The notes: generated by a model from the sequence alone, not told the origin. A DNA stretch of 8,585 nucleotides from Actinomycetes bacterium (GCA_023389095.1 JAEWFB010000110.1:1-8585); one strand, 5' to 3'. Shown: positions 1 to 6,108, counted from the stretch's first letter. Made by a program: numbers and translations.

Positions 1-453
<453 letters not shown>

Positions 454-457
<4 letters not shown>

Positions 458-1149
458 GCGGTGGCTGCGCTCTCGAGGGTGTGCTTGATCAGCGAGGTGA
501 AGAAGGCCCGGCCGTCGAGGCTCGGGCCGTAGCCCTCCTCGATGCAGTGCTCGGGGTGCGGCATGAGGCCGACGACGTTGCCGCGCTTGTTCGTGATGCC
601 GGCGATGTTGCGGTAGGACCCGTTGGGGTTGCGGCCCTCGGCGTCGGTGACGTAGCGGAACACGACGCGTCCGTCGCCCTCGAGCTTGTCGAGGGTCTTG
701 TCGTCGGCGACGAAACCGCCCTCGCCGTTCTTCAGGACGATGGTGATCTGCTGGCCGGCCTCGAACTGGTTGGTCCAGGCGGTGGAGGCGTTCTCGACGA
801 CGAGCCGGGTGTCGACGCAGTTGAACTTGCGGTGGTCGTTGCGGATCAGCGCGCCGGGGAGCAGGTGGCTCTCGGTGAGCACCTGGAAGCCGTTGCAGAT
901 GCCGAGCACCGGCAGGCCGCCCTTGGCGGCGGGGACGAGGGCGTCCATGACCGGCGCGAAGCGGGCGATGGCGCCGCAGCGCAGGTAGTCGCCGTAGGAG
1001 AACCCACCGGGCAGGATGACGGCGTCGACACCCTTGAGGTCCGCGTCGCCGTGCCAGAGGGAGACCGCCTCGCCGCCGCACTCGCGCACGGCACGGGCCG
1101 CGTCACGGTCGTCGAGCGAGCCGGGGAAGGTGACGACGCCGACCTTCAC
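454..1149 (-). CDS. purQ: Phosphoribosylformylglycinamidine synthase glutaminase subunit PurQ
   Basis: PurQ is the class I glutamine amidotransferase that supplies ammonia to PurL for FGAM synthesis. The 231-residue product has the normal family length. It starts with the typical KVGVVTFPGSLDD beta strand, has LPGGFSYGDYLR at 46-57 (oxyanion region), the nucleophile Cys85 in GICNGFQ (83-89), and the catalytic His198/Glu200 pair in GLMPHPEH (194-201). The start is GTG at 1149-1147, overlapping the purS TGA as GTGA; AAGGA about nine bases upstream gives a credible Shine-Dalgarno sequence inside purS. It sits between purS and purL with 4-base overlaps on both sides, so the three are almost certainly one operon, giving balanced subunit amounts. 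One oddity is LKNGEGGF at 139-146, where many relatives have an LKSGEGRY- or HGEGRF-like sequence; this may be a lineage variant. Confidence 0.97.
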
Positions 1150-1454
1150 TGCGCGTCGTCCTTCGACGCGTCGGCGTCCTCGGCGGGCGTCTCGGCGGTG
1201 TCGGGGTCCTCGAGGACCCGGACCGACACGACGTCCTCGATGACGGGGTTCGACAGCAGCTTCTCGGCGGCCTCGCGGGCCGCAGCGAGGTGCTCGTCGG
1301 TGATGTCACCGTCGACCGTGAGGACGAACCGCTTGCCCTGCCGGACGTCGGTGAACGCGTCGAAGCCGAGGCGTGGGAGCGCCCCGCCGACGGCTTGGCC
1401 CTGGGGGTCGAGGATCTCGGGCTTGAGCATGACGTCGACGACGATGCTTCCCAT
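1146..1454 (-). CDS. purS: Phosphoribosylformylglycinamidine synthase subunit PurS
   Basis: PurS is the small dimeric subunit that bridges PurQ and PurL and is needed for ammonia transfer in the three-part FGAM synthase. The 102-residue product begins with VVDVMLKPEILDPQG at 5-19, followed by the FDAFTDVRQGKRF stretch at 31-43 and a last strand near IEDVVSVRV (72-80), all typical of the fold. The family usually ends close to residue 80-85; here a 21-residue tail (82-102) holds nine Asp/Glu residues and is probably disordered. The ATG start at 1454-1452 is preceded by GGGAGA (1470-1465) at good Shine-Dalgarno spacing. It is the first gene of the purS-purQ-purL unit, and its stop overlaps the purQ GTG. 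The name is secure; the role of the tail is unknown. Confidence 0.95.
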   Translation of the reverse strand: MGSIVVDVMLKPEILDPQGQAVGGALPRLGFDAFTDVRQGKRFVLTVDGDITDEHLAAAREAAEKLLSNPVIEDVVSVRVLEDPDTAETPAEDADASKDDAQ

Positions 1455-1491
1455 CGGTGATGGTTCTCCCTGTCTGGACGGGGGTCAGGAG

Positions 1492-1505
1492 CGTCCGTTC
1501 GGACG
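1492..1505. repeat. Short palindrome at the predicted purS transcription start
   Basis: CGTCCG-TT-CGGACG forms perfect 6-base arms around a TT centre. It abuts and shares one base with the inverted repeat around the purS -10 hexamer, and it lies where the purS transcript should begin. It could be a second operator half or a small hairpin at the 5' end of the mRNA; the sequence does not decide which. Confidence 0.45.
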
Positions 1506-1522
1506 GCCGAAGTCTATCGGCC
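1505..1522 (-). promoter_or_regulatory. Candidate purS promoter -10 hexamer inside an inverted repeat
   Basis: On the minus strand TAGACT (1516-1511) fits the actinobacterial -10 form TANNNT. It is flanked exactly on both sides by perfect 6-base arms, GGCCGA (1505-1510) and TCGGCC (1517-1522). Transcription would begin near 1504, leaving a leader of about 50 bases with the purS Shine-Dalgarno sequence at 1470-1465. No good -35 hexamer is visible, so a regulator or a non-housekeeping sigma factor may help. The promoter call is an inference from motif and spacing; the inverted repeat is seen directly. Confidence 0.5.
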
Positions 1523-1641
1523 CCCGCACGTGCTCCGGACCGCGTCTCAGCGCGACTGCAGCGCGTCGAGGACGACGGGCGCGCCACGAGTCCGCACCGT
1601 GGGGGCCCGAAAATGCTCGGCCGGTCTCGGATGCACCCTGA

Positions 1642-1656
1642 CAGGCTGGCGCCGTG
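1642..1656 (+). promoter_or_regulatory. Candidate leaderless promoter of the GNAT-AadA fusion gene
   Basis: CAGGCT (1642-1647) is followed by six bases (GGCGCC) and then the GTG start at 1654. A -10 hexamer at this distance would place transcription initiation on the start codon itself. No convincing Shine-Dalgarno sequence is present, although AGG could act as a very weak one. No clear -35 is seen. The same CAGGCT-N6-GTG layout precedes purC. Confidence 0.4.
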
Positions 1657-2919
1657 ACGACCCTCGTGCGCCCGGCCCACCCCGACGACCTCCGCGGACT
1701 GCCGGCCCTGGAGGCGGCCGCCGACGCGCGGTTCGCTTGCCTCGGCGTGGGCCCGATCCCGCCGGTCGCGACGACGGCCACCGAGCTCGCCCACGCGGCG
1801 CAGGTGCTCGTGGCCGAGGACGCGTCGGGGATCGTCGGGTTCGCCCGCCTCGAGGTCGTCGACGGCGAGGCACACCTCGAGCAGCTGTCGGTGCTCCCCG
1901 ACGCCGCGGGTCGGGGCGTCGGGACCGCGCTGCTCGACGCGTCGGTCGCCTGGGCTGCCCGGGCCGGCCACGACGCCGTGACGCTGTGCACCTTCGCGGA
2001 CGTGCCGTGGAACGGTCCCTTCTACGGACGGCGCGGCTTCGAGAAGGTCACCGACCTGTCGCCCGGCCTGCGGGCACTCCGCGAGACCGAGCGACGCCTC
2101 GGCCTCGACACGGTGGGCCGCCGGGTCGTGATGCGACGCGGCGTCGGCCCGTCGGCGGTGCTCGATGACCTGACGCGCGGCCTGGTAGGCGCGCTCGGCG
2201 ACGAGCTCGTGGGCATCTGGGTGCACGGCTCGCTCGTTGCCGGCGACTTCACCCCGGCCCGCAGCGACCTCGACGTGCTCGTGGCGCTGCGGCACGCACC
2301 CGACGACGCGACGCTCGCTGCGGTGGCACCCGTGCACGGGTCGGTCGAGTCACGGCACCCCGGCTGGACCGGACGCGTGGAGGTCGAGACGGTCGGGGTG
2401 CCGACCGTGGAGTCGCTCGCGGCCGGTGGCGAGGCCAAGGCGCGCGACGTCATCATGCGGATCAGCCCCGGTGAGTCCCTGCACCTGCTTCCGGCGACCC
2501 GCCACCGGGTGCTGACGTGGGACACGGTCCGCGAGCGGGGCCGGCCGCTCGTCGGCCCACCGGCCGCGGAGGTGCTGCCCGCGGTGGCGCCGGAGCAGCT
2601 GCGCGAGGCGCTGCTGGCCCACGTGCGGGACTGGCCCACCTGGGTGGAGGAGATGCGGCCCGTGGGCGCGCAGTCCTACGCGGTGCTGTCGACCTGCCGG
2701 GCGTGGTGCGCCCTCGTCGACGGAGAGCAGCTCTCGAAGCGGGCGGCCGCGGACCGGTACGCCGTGGACCGACCGTCCGACGCCGCGCTCGTGGCCTGGG
2801 CCCGCGACTGGTGGTACGCCGCCGGGTCCGACGACGACCCCGGTCGGTTCCAGCAGGTGCGTGAGTTCGTGGTGCGCACGTGCCGGGCGATCCTCGACGC
2901 GGAGGCCGACGCGTCGTGA
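1654..2919 (+). CDS. GNAT acetyltransferase fused to AadA-like aminoglycoside nucleotidyltransferase
   Basis: The 421-residue protein has two enzyme domains. Residues 1-162 form a GNAT acetyltransferase, with acetyl-CoA loop residues R87, G90 and A92 in GRGVGTALL and a late FYGRRGFEKV segment (123-132). Residues 165-421 resemble ANT(3'')/AadA enzymes: HGS (191-193) and SDLD (204-207) give the metal-binding Asp205/Asp207, VEVETV (242-247) supplies Glu243 matching the catalytic base region, and LVGPPAAEVL (299-308) plus SYAVLSTCRAWCAL (341-354) and LSKRAAADRYA (360-370) match the AadA C-terminal helical domain. That half is about 257 residues, full AadA length, so neither domain looks truncated. 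By family, the C-terminal half transfers AMP to aminoglycosides; the GNAT substrate is unknown. The start is GTG 1654 with a leaderless-type promoter; the next gene on the right converges on it. It lies opposite to, and splits, the pur genes. Whether it confers drug resistance is inference. Confidence 0.85.
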   Translation: MTTLVRPAHPDDLRGLPALEAAADARFACLGVGPIPPVATTATELAHAAQVLVAEDASGIVGFARLEVVDGEAHLEQLSVLPDAAGRGVGTALLDASVAWAARAGHDAVTLCTFADVPWNGPFYGRRGFEKVTDLSPGLRALRETERRLGLDTVGRRVVMRRGVGPSAVLDDLTRGLVGALGDELVGIWVHGSLVAGDFTPARSDLDVLVALRHAPDDATLAAVAPVHGSVESRHPGWTGRVEVETVGVPTVESLAAGGEAKARDVIMRISPGESLHLLPATRHRVLTWDTVRERGRPLVGPPAAEVLPAVAPEQLREALLAHVRDWPTWVEEMRPVGAQSYAVLSTCRAWCALVDGEQLSKRAAADRYAVDRPSDAALVAWARDWWYAAGSDDDPGRFQQVREFVVRTCRAILDAEADAS

Positions 2920-3031
2920 TGCGCGGGCCGCCCGGGCTGCCCTACAGCGCAGGGAGACTCAGGCGGGGCGGCCGTGCAGGTGCGGGTCGTGCCAGCCGTC
3001 GGGCGGCGTCGGCGGGCGGGGTCCTTGTCGG

Positions 3032-3061
3032 CGATCCGTCTCCTGTCCGCCGATCCGTCTC
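3032..3061. repeat. Tandem direct repeat of CGATCCGTCTC
   Basis: CGATCCGTCTC occurs at 3032-3042 and again at 3051-3061, 19 bases apart. Read on the minus strand these are two adjacent 19-base units starting GAGACGGATCG, with 15 of 19 positions equal by hand alignment. Only two copies are present, so this may be a chance duplication or a protein-binding site pair. Confidence 0.6.
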
Positions 3062-3094
3062 GCCGACGGCGACCTACCGGCGACCACGAGACAT

Positions 3095-3108
3095 CTCGGC
3101 CGACCGAG
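3095..3108. repeat. Small hairpin in convergent gap
   Basis: CTCGG-CCGA-CCGAG gives 5-base arms with a 4-base loop. It lies about 45 bases past the purC stop and might help end transcription from either side, but there is no T-tract and the motif is short enough to occur by chance in such GC-rich DNA. Confidence 0.3.
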
Positions 3109-3130
3109 GCACGAAGCGCAGACTGACGCC

Positions 3131-3143
3131 GCCCGCCGCGGGC
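3131..3143 (-). terminator. Possible GC-rich terminator hairpin after purC
   Basis: GCCCG-CCG-CGGGC starts eight bases beyond the purC stop on the minus strand, with another self-complementary GGCCGGCC (3141-3148) beside it. No U-rich tail follows. Actinobacterial terminators often lack one, so a weak terminator is possible, but the stem is short and this is only a candidate. Confidence 0.3.
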
Positions 3144-3151
3144 CGGCCAGG

Positions 3152-4051
3152 TCAGAAGGTCTCGCCGGTGAGCCGCTCGTAGGCCTCGACGTACTTGGCG
3201 CGGGTCTGCTCGACGATGCGGGCGGGCAGCTCGGGCGGCGGGCCGCCGGCCTTGCGGTCCCAGCCCGACTCGGACGAGGTGAGCCAGTCGCGGACGAACT
3301 GCTTGTCGAAGGACGGCTGCGGGTGGCCCGGCTCCCACAGCTCTGCCGGCCAGAACCGCGACGAGTCGGGGGTCAGCACCTCGTCGGCGAGGACGAGCCC
3401 GCCGGAGCCGTCGGGAGCGACCCCGAACTCGACCTTGGTGTCGGCGATGAGGATGCCGCGCTCGGCCGCGATCTCGTTGCCGCGGGCCAGGATCGCGCGG
3501 GTCAGGCGCGACACCTCGGCGGCCACGTCGGCACCGAGCTCGGCCTCGACCTCGGTCGGCGTCATCGGCAGGTCGTGCTCGCCAACGGGCGCCTTGGTCG
3601 TCGGCGTGAACACCGGCTCGGGCAGCTTCGAGCCGTCGACGAGCCCCTCGGGCAGCCCGACGCCCGACACCGACCCCTTGTCGCGGTACTCCTCGAGCCC
3701 GCCACCGGTGAGGTAGGCCCGGGCGATGGCCTCGACCTTGAGCATGTCGAGCCTGCGCACCAGCACGGCGCGTCCGGCCACGGCGTCGGGCACGTCGGTG
3801 GACACGACGTGGTTCGGCACGAGGTCGGCGAGCTGGTCGAACCACCACAGGGACAGGCGCGTCAGCACCGCACCCTTGTCGGGGATCTCGGGCGACATCA
3901 TCCAGTCGTAGGCCGACAGGCGGTTGGAGGCCACGAGGAGCAGCCGGTCGGGCACGACCTCGCCCGCGGCGTCGAGCGGCGCGTAGAGGTCGCGCACCTT
4001 GCCGGAGTAGACGTGCTCGTAGCCGGGGAGGTCCAGGGGTAGATCGGTCAC
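3152..4051 (-). CDS. purC: SAICAR synthase (phosphoribosylaminoimidazole-succinocarboxamide synthase) PurC
   Basis: PurC joins CAIR and aspartate with ATP to give SAICAR (purine step 8) in the cytoplasm. The 299-residue product fits the longer PurC type seen in actinobacteria and fungi. Landmarks: YSGKVRDLY at 15-23 (glycine-rich ATP region), SNRLSAYDW at 42-50, VEAIARAYLTGGGLEEY at 106-122 (family signature, with Gly117 where Ser is usual), FTPTTKAPVGEHD at 148-160, LIADTKVEFG at 201-210 (second signature), DEVLTPDSSRFW at 223-234 and SFDKQFVRDWL at 247-257. The frame is open far upstream, through the sigma gene, so the start needs a choice: GTG 4051 begins right before the conserved LPLDLPGYEHVYSGK and has CAGGCT six bases ahead. 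An in-frame GTG at 4117 would add 22 unconserved residues. It follows purD and the ECF sigma gene on the same strand. Confidence 0.95.
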   Translation of the reverse strand: MTDLPLDLPGYEHVYSGKVRDLYAPLDAAGEVVPDRLLLVASNRLSAYDWMMSPEIPDKGAVLTRLSLWWFDQLADLVPNHVVSTDVPDAVAGRAVLVRRLDMLKVEAIARAYLTGGGLEEYRDKGSVSGVGLPEGLVDGSKLPEPVFTPTTKAPVGEHDLPMTPTEVEAELGADVAAEVSRLTRAILARGNEIAAERGILIADTKVEFGVAPDGSGGLVLADEVLTPDSSRFWPAELWEPGHPQPSFDKQFVRDWLTSSESGWDRKAGGPPPELPARIVEQTRAKYVEAYERLTGETF

Positions 4052-4057
4052 GCGCAC

Positions 4058-4063
4058 AGCCTG
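4058..4063 (-). promoter_or_regulatory. Candidate leaderless -10 element of purC
   Basis: Read on the minus strand, CAGGCT is followed by GTGCGC and then the purC GTG at 4051, the same layout as the GNAT-AadA fusion gene. This supports GTG 4051 as the purC start and a transcript independent of the sigma gene. No good -35 is visible, and AGG eight bases before GTG could instead be a weak ribosome-binding site. Confidence 0.4.
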
Positions 4064-4113
4064 CCACCTGCTGAGGCGGTCGGGCACGGCGCGTTCGGGG
4101 GGAAGGGGCAGGG

Positions 4114-4749
4114 TCACGACAGGGCCTCCTTGAGGGCGTCGACGTCGAGGACGGTGGACAGGCTGCGACGCGCGCGGTGCAGGCGGGACTTCACGGTGCC
4201 CTCGGCGACACCGAGGGCGGCGGCGGCCTCGGCGACCGAGCAGTGCGACCAGACGACGAACTCGACCACCTCTCGCTGCGCGGGCGGGATGCGAGCCAGT
4301 GCCCGACGCACCTCGCTCATCCGCTGCTCGTCGTCCACGCGAGCCGCGGTGGCTGCCGCGTGGTCCGCCGCGACCACGCCCCCGGCGTCGGCCTCGATGC
4401 GCCCGTGCAGGAGGCGCTGCCGCCGCGCCGCCCGCACGACGTTGGCGCACTCCTGGCCGGCCATGACGAGCAGCACGGCCCGGGCCGTGGGCGCCCGGAG
4501 CGGGTCCACCGCACCGTCGAGCGCCCGTCGCCACACGGCGGTGAAGGTCGCCTGCACCACGTCCTCCGCGGCGGCCCAGGACGCCGTCCGCCGGAAGGCG
4601 AAGTTGTACACCGCGTCGCAGTGCCGGCGGTACAGCTCGGTCAGGGCGCTGCCGTCGGCGTCGGCCAGCCGGCACCACAGCGCACGGTCCTCGGGCGGTG
4701 CGCCGGCCCCGGGCGACGGCCCGCCCCGGGTCGCGGTGAAGACGCTCAT
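4114..4749 (-). CDS. ECF-type RNA polymerase sigma factor
   Basis: This 211-residue protein has the two-domain layout of extracytoplasmic-function sigma factors, which direct RNA polymerase to stress or signal-specific promoters. Region 2 spans about 25-76, with ALTELYRRHCDAVYNFAFRR (core binding) and WAAAEDVVQATFTAVWRR (-10 recognition). A linker rich in Ala/Arg/Asp follows (80-140), then region 4 (about 143-197), with IPPAQREVVEF and the helix-turn-helix SVAEAAAALGVAEGTVKSRLHRARRSL (171-197) that reads -35 elements. No membrane segment or extra C-terminal domain is seen. It lies 36 bases after purD and 62 before the preferred purC start, and no recognisable anti-sigma gene lies next to it. 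The ATG at 4749 has no Shine-Dalgarno sequence but does have a GAACCC -35-like element at the right distance for a leaderless, perhaps self-controlled promoter. The ECF group was not determined; sigma function is well supported, targets are unknown. Confidence 0.9.
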   Translation of the reverse strand: MSVFTATRGGPSPGAGAPPEDRALWCRLADADGSALTELYRRHCDAVYNFAFRRTASWAAAEDVVQATFTAVWRRALDGAVDPLRAPTARAVLLVMAGQECANVVRAARRQRLLHGRIEADAGGVVAADHAAATAARVDDEQRMSEVRRALARIPPAQREVVEFVVWSHCSVAEAAAALGVAEGTVKSRLHRARRSLSTVLDVDALKEALS

Positions 4750-4782
4750 GTCGGGAAGAGTCCGGCTCGAGCCGTTGGGTTC
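4750..4782 (-). promoter_or_regulatory. Candidate ECF-type autoregulatory promoter with central palindrome
   Basis: On the minus strand GAACCC (4782-4777) resembles ECF -35 elements with the AAC core. It lies 27 bases before the sigma ATG, which would put transcription initiation at or next to that ATG, consistent with the missing Shine-Dalgarno sequence. The spacer contains a perfect 12-base palindrome, CGGCTCGAGCCG (4763-4774), a possible repressor site. The -10 is not clear; TCTTCC is one option. It occupies nearly the whole gap after the purD stop. Confidence 0.45.
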
Positions 4783-4785
4783 GCC

Positions 4786-6066
4786 TCAGCCGACGGTGGT
4801 CAGGTCGCCCCGTTCCGCGCGCAGGGCGATGTCGGTGCGGTGGTGCGAGCCGGGCAGGTCGATGACGGCGACGGCGTCGTAGGCGGCCTGCCGGGCCTTG
4901 GCGAGGGTGGACCCGACGGCGACGACGTCGAGCACGCGCCCGCCCGCCGACACCAGCTGTCCCGACGCGTCGAGGGCGGTGCCGGCGTGGAGGACGACGA
5001 CGCCGGGGACCTCGGCGGCCGCGTCGAGACCGGTGATCGGGTCGCCGGTGCGCGGCGTGGCCGGGTAGCCCTCGGAGGCGATGACGACGACGACCGCGCG
5101 GTCGTCGGACCAGCGCAGCCGGCCGAAGTCGCCGAGCGAACCGGTGGCCGCGGCGAAGAGCAGCTGCGCGAACGGCGTCTCGAGGCGGGCGAGCGAGGCC
5201 TGGCCGTCGGGGTCACCGAGGCGCGCGTTGAACTCGACGACCTTCGGACCGCGGGAGGTCAGGGCGAGGCCGACGTAGAGGACGCCCACGAAGGGCGTTC
5301 CACGGCGGCGCATCTCGTCGATCGTCGGCTGTGCGACGCGTGCCACGATGTCGTCGGACAGCCCCTCGGGGGCCCACTCGAGCGGCGAGTACGCCCCCAT
5401 GCCACCGGTGTTCGGACCGGCGTCGTCGTCGGCGACACGCTTGAAGTCCTGGGCCGGGGAGAGCGCGACGACACTCGTGCCGTCGCTGATGCAGAACACC
5501 GACACCTCGGGGCCGTCGAGGAACTCCTCGACCACGACGCGTCCGCCGGCCTTGTCCAGGCACGCGCGGGCGTGCTCGACGGCGGCCTCGCGCGACTCGG
5601 TGACGACGACGCCCTTGCCCGCGGCGAGCCCGTCGTCCTTGACGACGTACGGCGCGCCGAGGGCGTCGAGGGCGGCCTCGACCTCCTCGACGGTCTCGCA
5701 CACGTGCGCCAGGGCCGTGGGCACGTCGGCGGCAGCCATGACCTCCTTGGCGAAGGACTTGCTGCCCTCGAGCTGCGCGGCCTCGGCGGACGGGCCGAAC
5801 ACCGCCACCCCGGCGGCGCGGCACGCGTCGGCCACCCCTGCGACGAGTGGCGCCTCGGGCCCGACGACGACGAGGTCGACCTCGTGCTCACGCGCGAGCG
5901 CCGCGACGGCGTCGGGGTCGAGCACGTCGACGGGGACGCAGAGGGCCGTGGCGTCGATGCCCGGGTTGCCCGGGGCCGCGATGACGGCCTCGACCTCCGG
6001 GTCGGCGGCGACGGCCTTGACGAGGGCGTGCTCGCGGGCACCGGAACCGAGGACGAGGACCTTCAC
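4786..6066 (-). CDS. purD: Phosphoribosylamine-glycine ligase (GAR synthetase) PurD
   Basis: PurD joins phosphoribosylamine and glycine using ATP to make GAR (purine step 2). The 426-residue product is full length and has the ATP-grasp order: GSGAREHAL at 7-15 (N-terminal domain signature), VVVGPEAPLVAG at 66-77, LEGSKSFAKEVM at 99-110, KDDGLAAGKGVVV at 143-155 (ATP-binding loop), AQDFKRVADDDAGPNTGGMGAY at 205-226 in two adjoining motifs, and VVEFNARLGDPDGQ at 276-289 with the metal ligands Glu278 and Asn280. The usual RFGDPE sequence is changed to RLGDPD, so a strict PROSITE-style pattern could miss it; all other key residues are kept. The start is GTG 6066 directly before KVLVLGSGAREH; the frame stays open upstream but that part is not PurD-like. 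Its promoter appears to overlap that of the divergent DinB-family gene. The ECF sigma gene follows on the same strand. Confidence 0.96.
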   Translation of the reverse strand: MKVLVLGSGAREHALVKAVAADPEVEAVIAAPGNPGIDATALCVPVDVLDPDAVAALAREHEVDLVVVGPEAPLVAGVADACRAAGVAVFGPSAEAAQLEGSKSFAKEVMAAADVPTALAHVCETVEEVEAALDALGAPYVVKDDGLAAGKGVVVTESREAAVEHARACLDKAGGRVVVEEFLDGPEVSVFCISDGTSVVALSPAQDFKRVADDDAGPNTGGMGAYSPLEWAPEGLSDDIVARVAQPTIDEMRRRGTPFVGVLYVGLALTSRGPKVVEFNARLGDPDGQASLARLETPFAQLLFAAATGSLGDFGRLRWSDDRAVVVVIASEGYPATPRTGDPITGLDAAAEVPGVVVLHAGTALDASGQLVSAGGRVLDVVAVGSTLAKARQAAYDAVAVIDLPGSHHRTDIALRAERGDLTTVG

Positions 6067-6073
6067 GGCGCCC

Positions 6074-6079
6074 AGCCTA
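6074..6079 (-). promoter_or_regulatory. Candidate leaderless -10 element of purD
   Basis: On the minus strand TAGGCT is a good TANNNT -10 hexamer. Seven bases (GGGCGCC) separate it from the purD GTG at 6066, so initiation would fall on or next to the start codon. There is no clear Shine-Dalgarno sequence and no strong -35. A small inverted repeat, CAGCC-TATT-GGCTG (6073-6086), covers the hexamer. Confidence 0.5.
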
Positions 6080-6108
6080 TTGGCTGCCCGTGCCCCGGCT
6101 GCGAGGCT
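6080..6108 (+). promoter_or_regulatory. Candidate promoter of the DinB-family gene
   Basis: TTGGCT (6080-6085) matches four of six bases of the -35 consensus, and after a 17-base spacer GAGGCT (6103-6108) serves as a weak -10, six bases before the ATG at 6115. The -35 begins on the base next to the purD -10, so both promoters share the same 48-base gap. GAGG eight bases before ATG could alternatively be the ribosome-binding site. Confidence 0.45.

Larger units (their letters stand above)
2920..3151. other. Non-coding gap between convergent fusion gene and purC
   Basis: No reading frame here has a recognisable start or product. The gap holds two near-identical 19-base units (3032-3061 region), small GC-rich hairpins at 3060-3072 and 3095-3108, and a hairpin just past the purC stop. 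No T-tract follows any of them, so I see no textbook intrinsic terminator for the fusion gene. Confidence 0.6.

Noticed and set aside
1455..1504. Purine riboswitch in the purS leader
   Set aside because: The leader is only about 50 bases and shows none of the three-way junction layout of purine aptamers.
481..1641. Long plus-strand open frame of 386 codons opposite purQ and purS
   Set aside because: It is antisense to two certain pur genes; its protein is a low-complexity Val/Asp/Ala/Gly string typical of the shadow frame in GC-rich DNA.
1306..2337. Minus-strand open frame of 343 codons crossing the purS promoter and the fusion gene
   Set aside because: It overlaps purS in another frame and lies antisense to the fusion gene, with Arg/His/Gly-rich shadow composition and no family motif.
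2861..4042. Plus-strand open frame of 393 codons opposite purC
   Set aside because: Antisense shadow of purC; no conserved motif and no credible start signal.
2676..4067. Minus-strand open frame of 463 codons over purC and the convergent gap
   Set aside because: It runs in another frame over purC and its product is Arg/Ala-rich with no recognisable domain.
4052..4117. GTG 4117 as the true purC start
   Set aside because: The 22 added residues do not match PurC, while GTG 4051 sits directly before the conserved N-terminus with a promoter-like hexamer; kept only as a finding.
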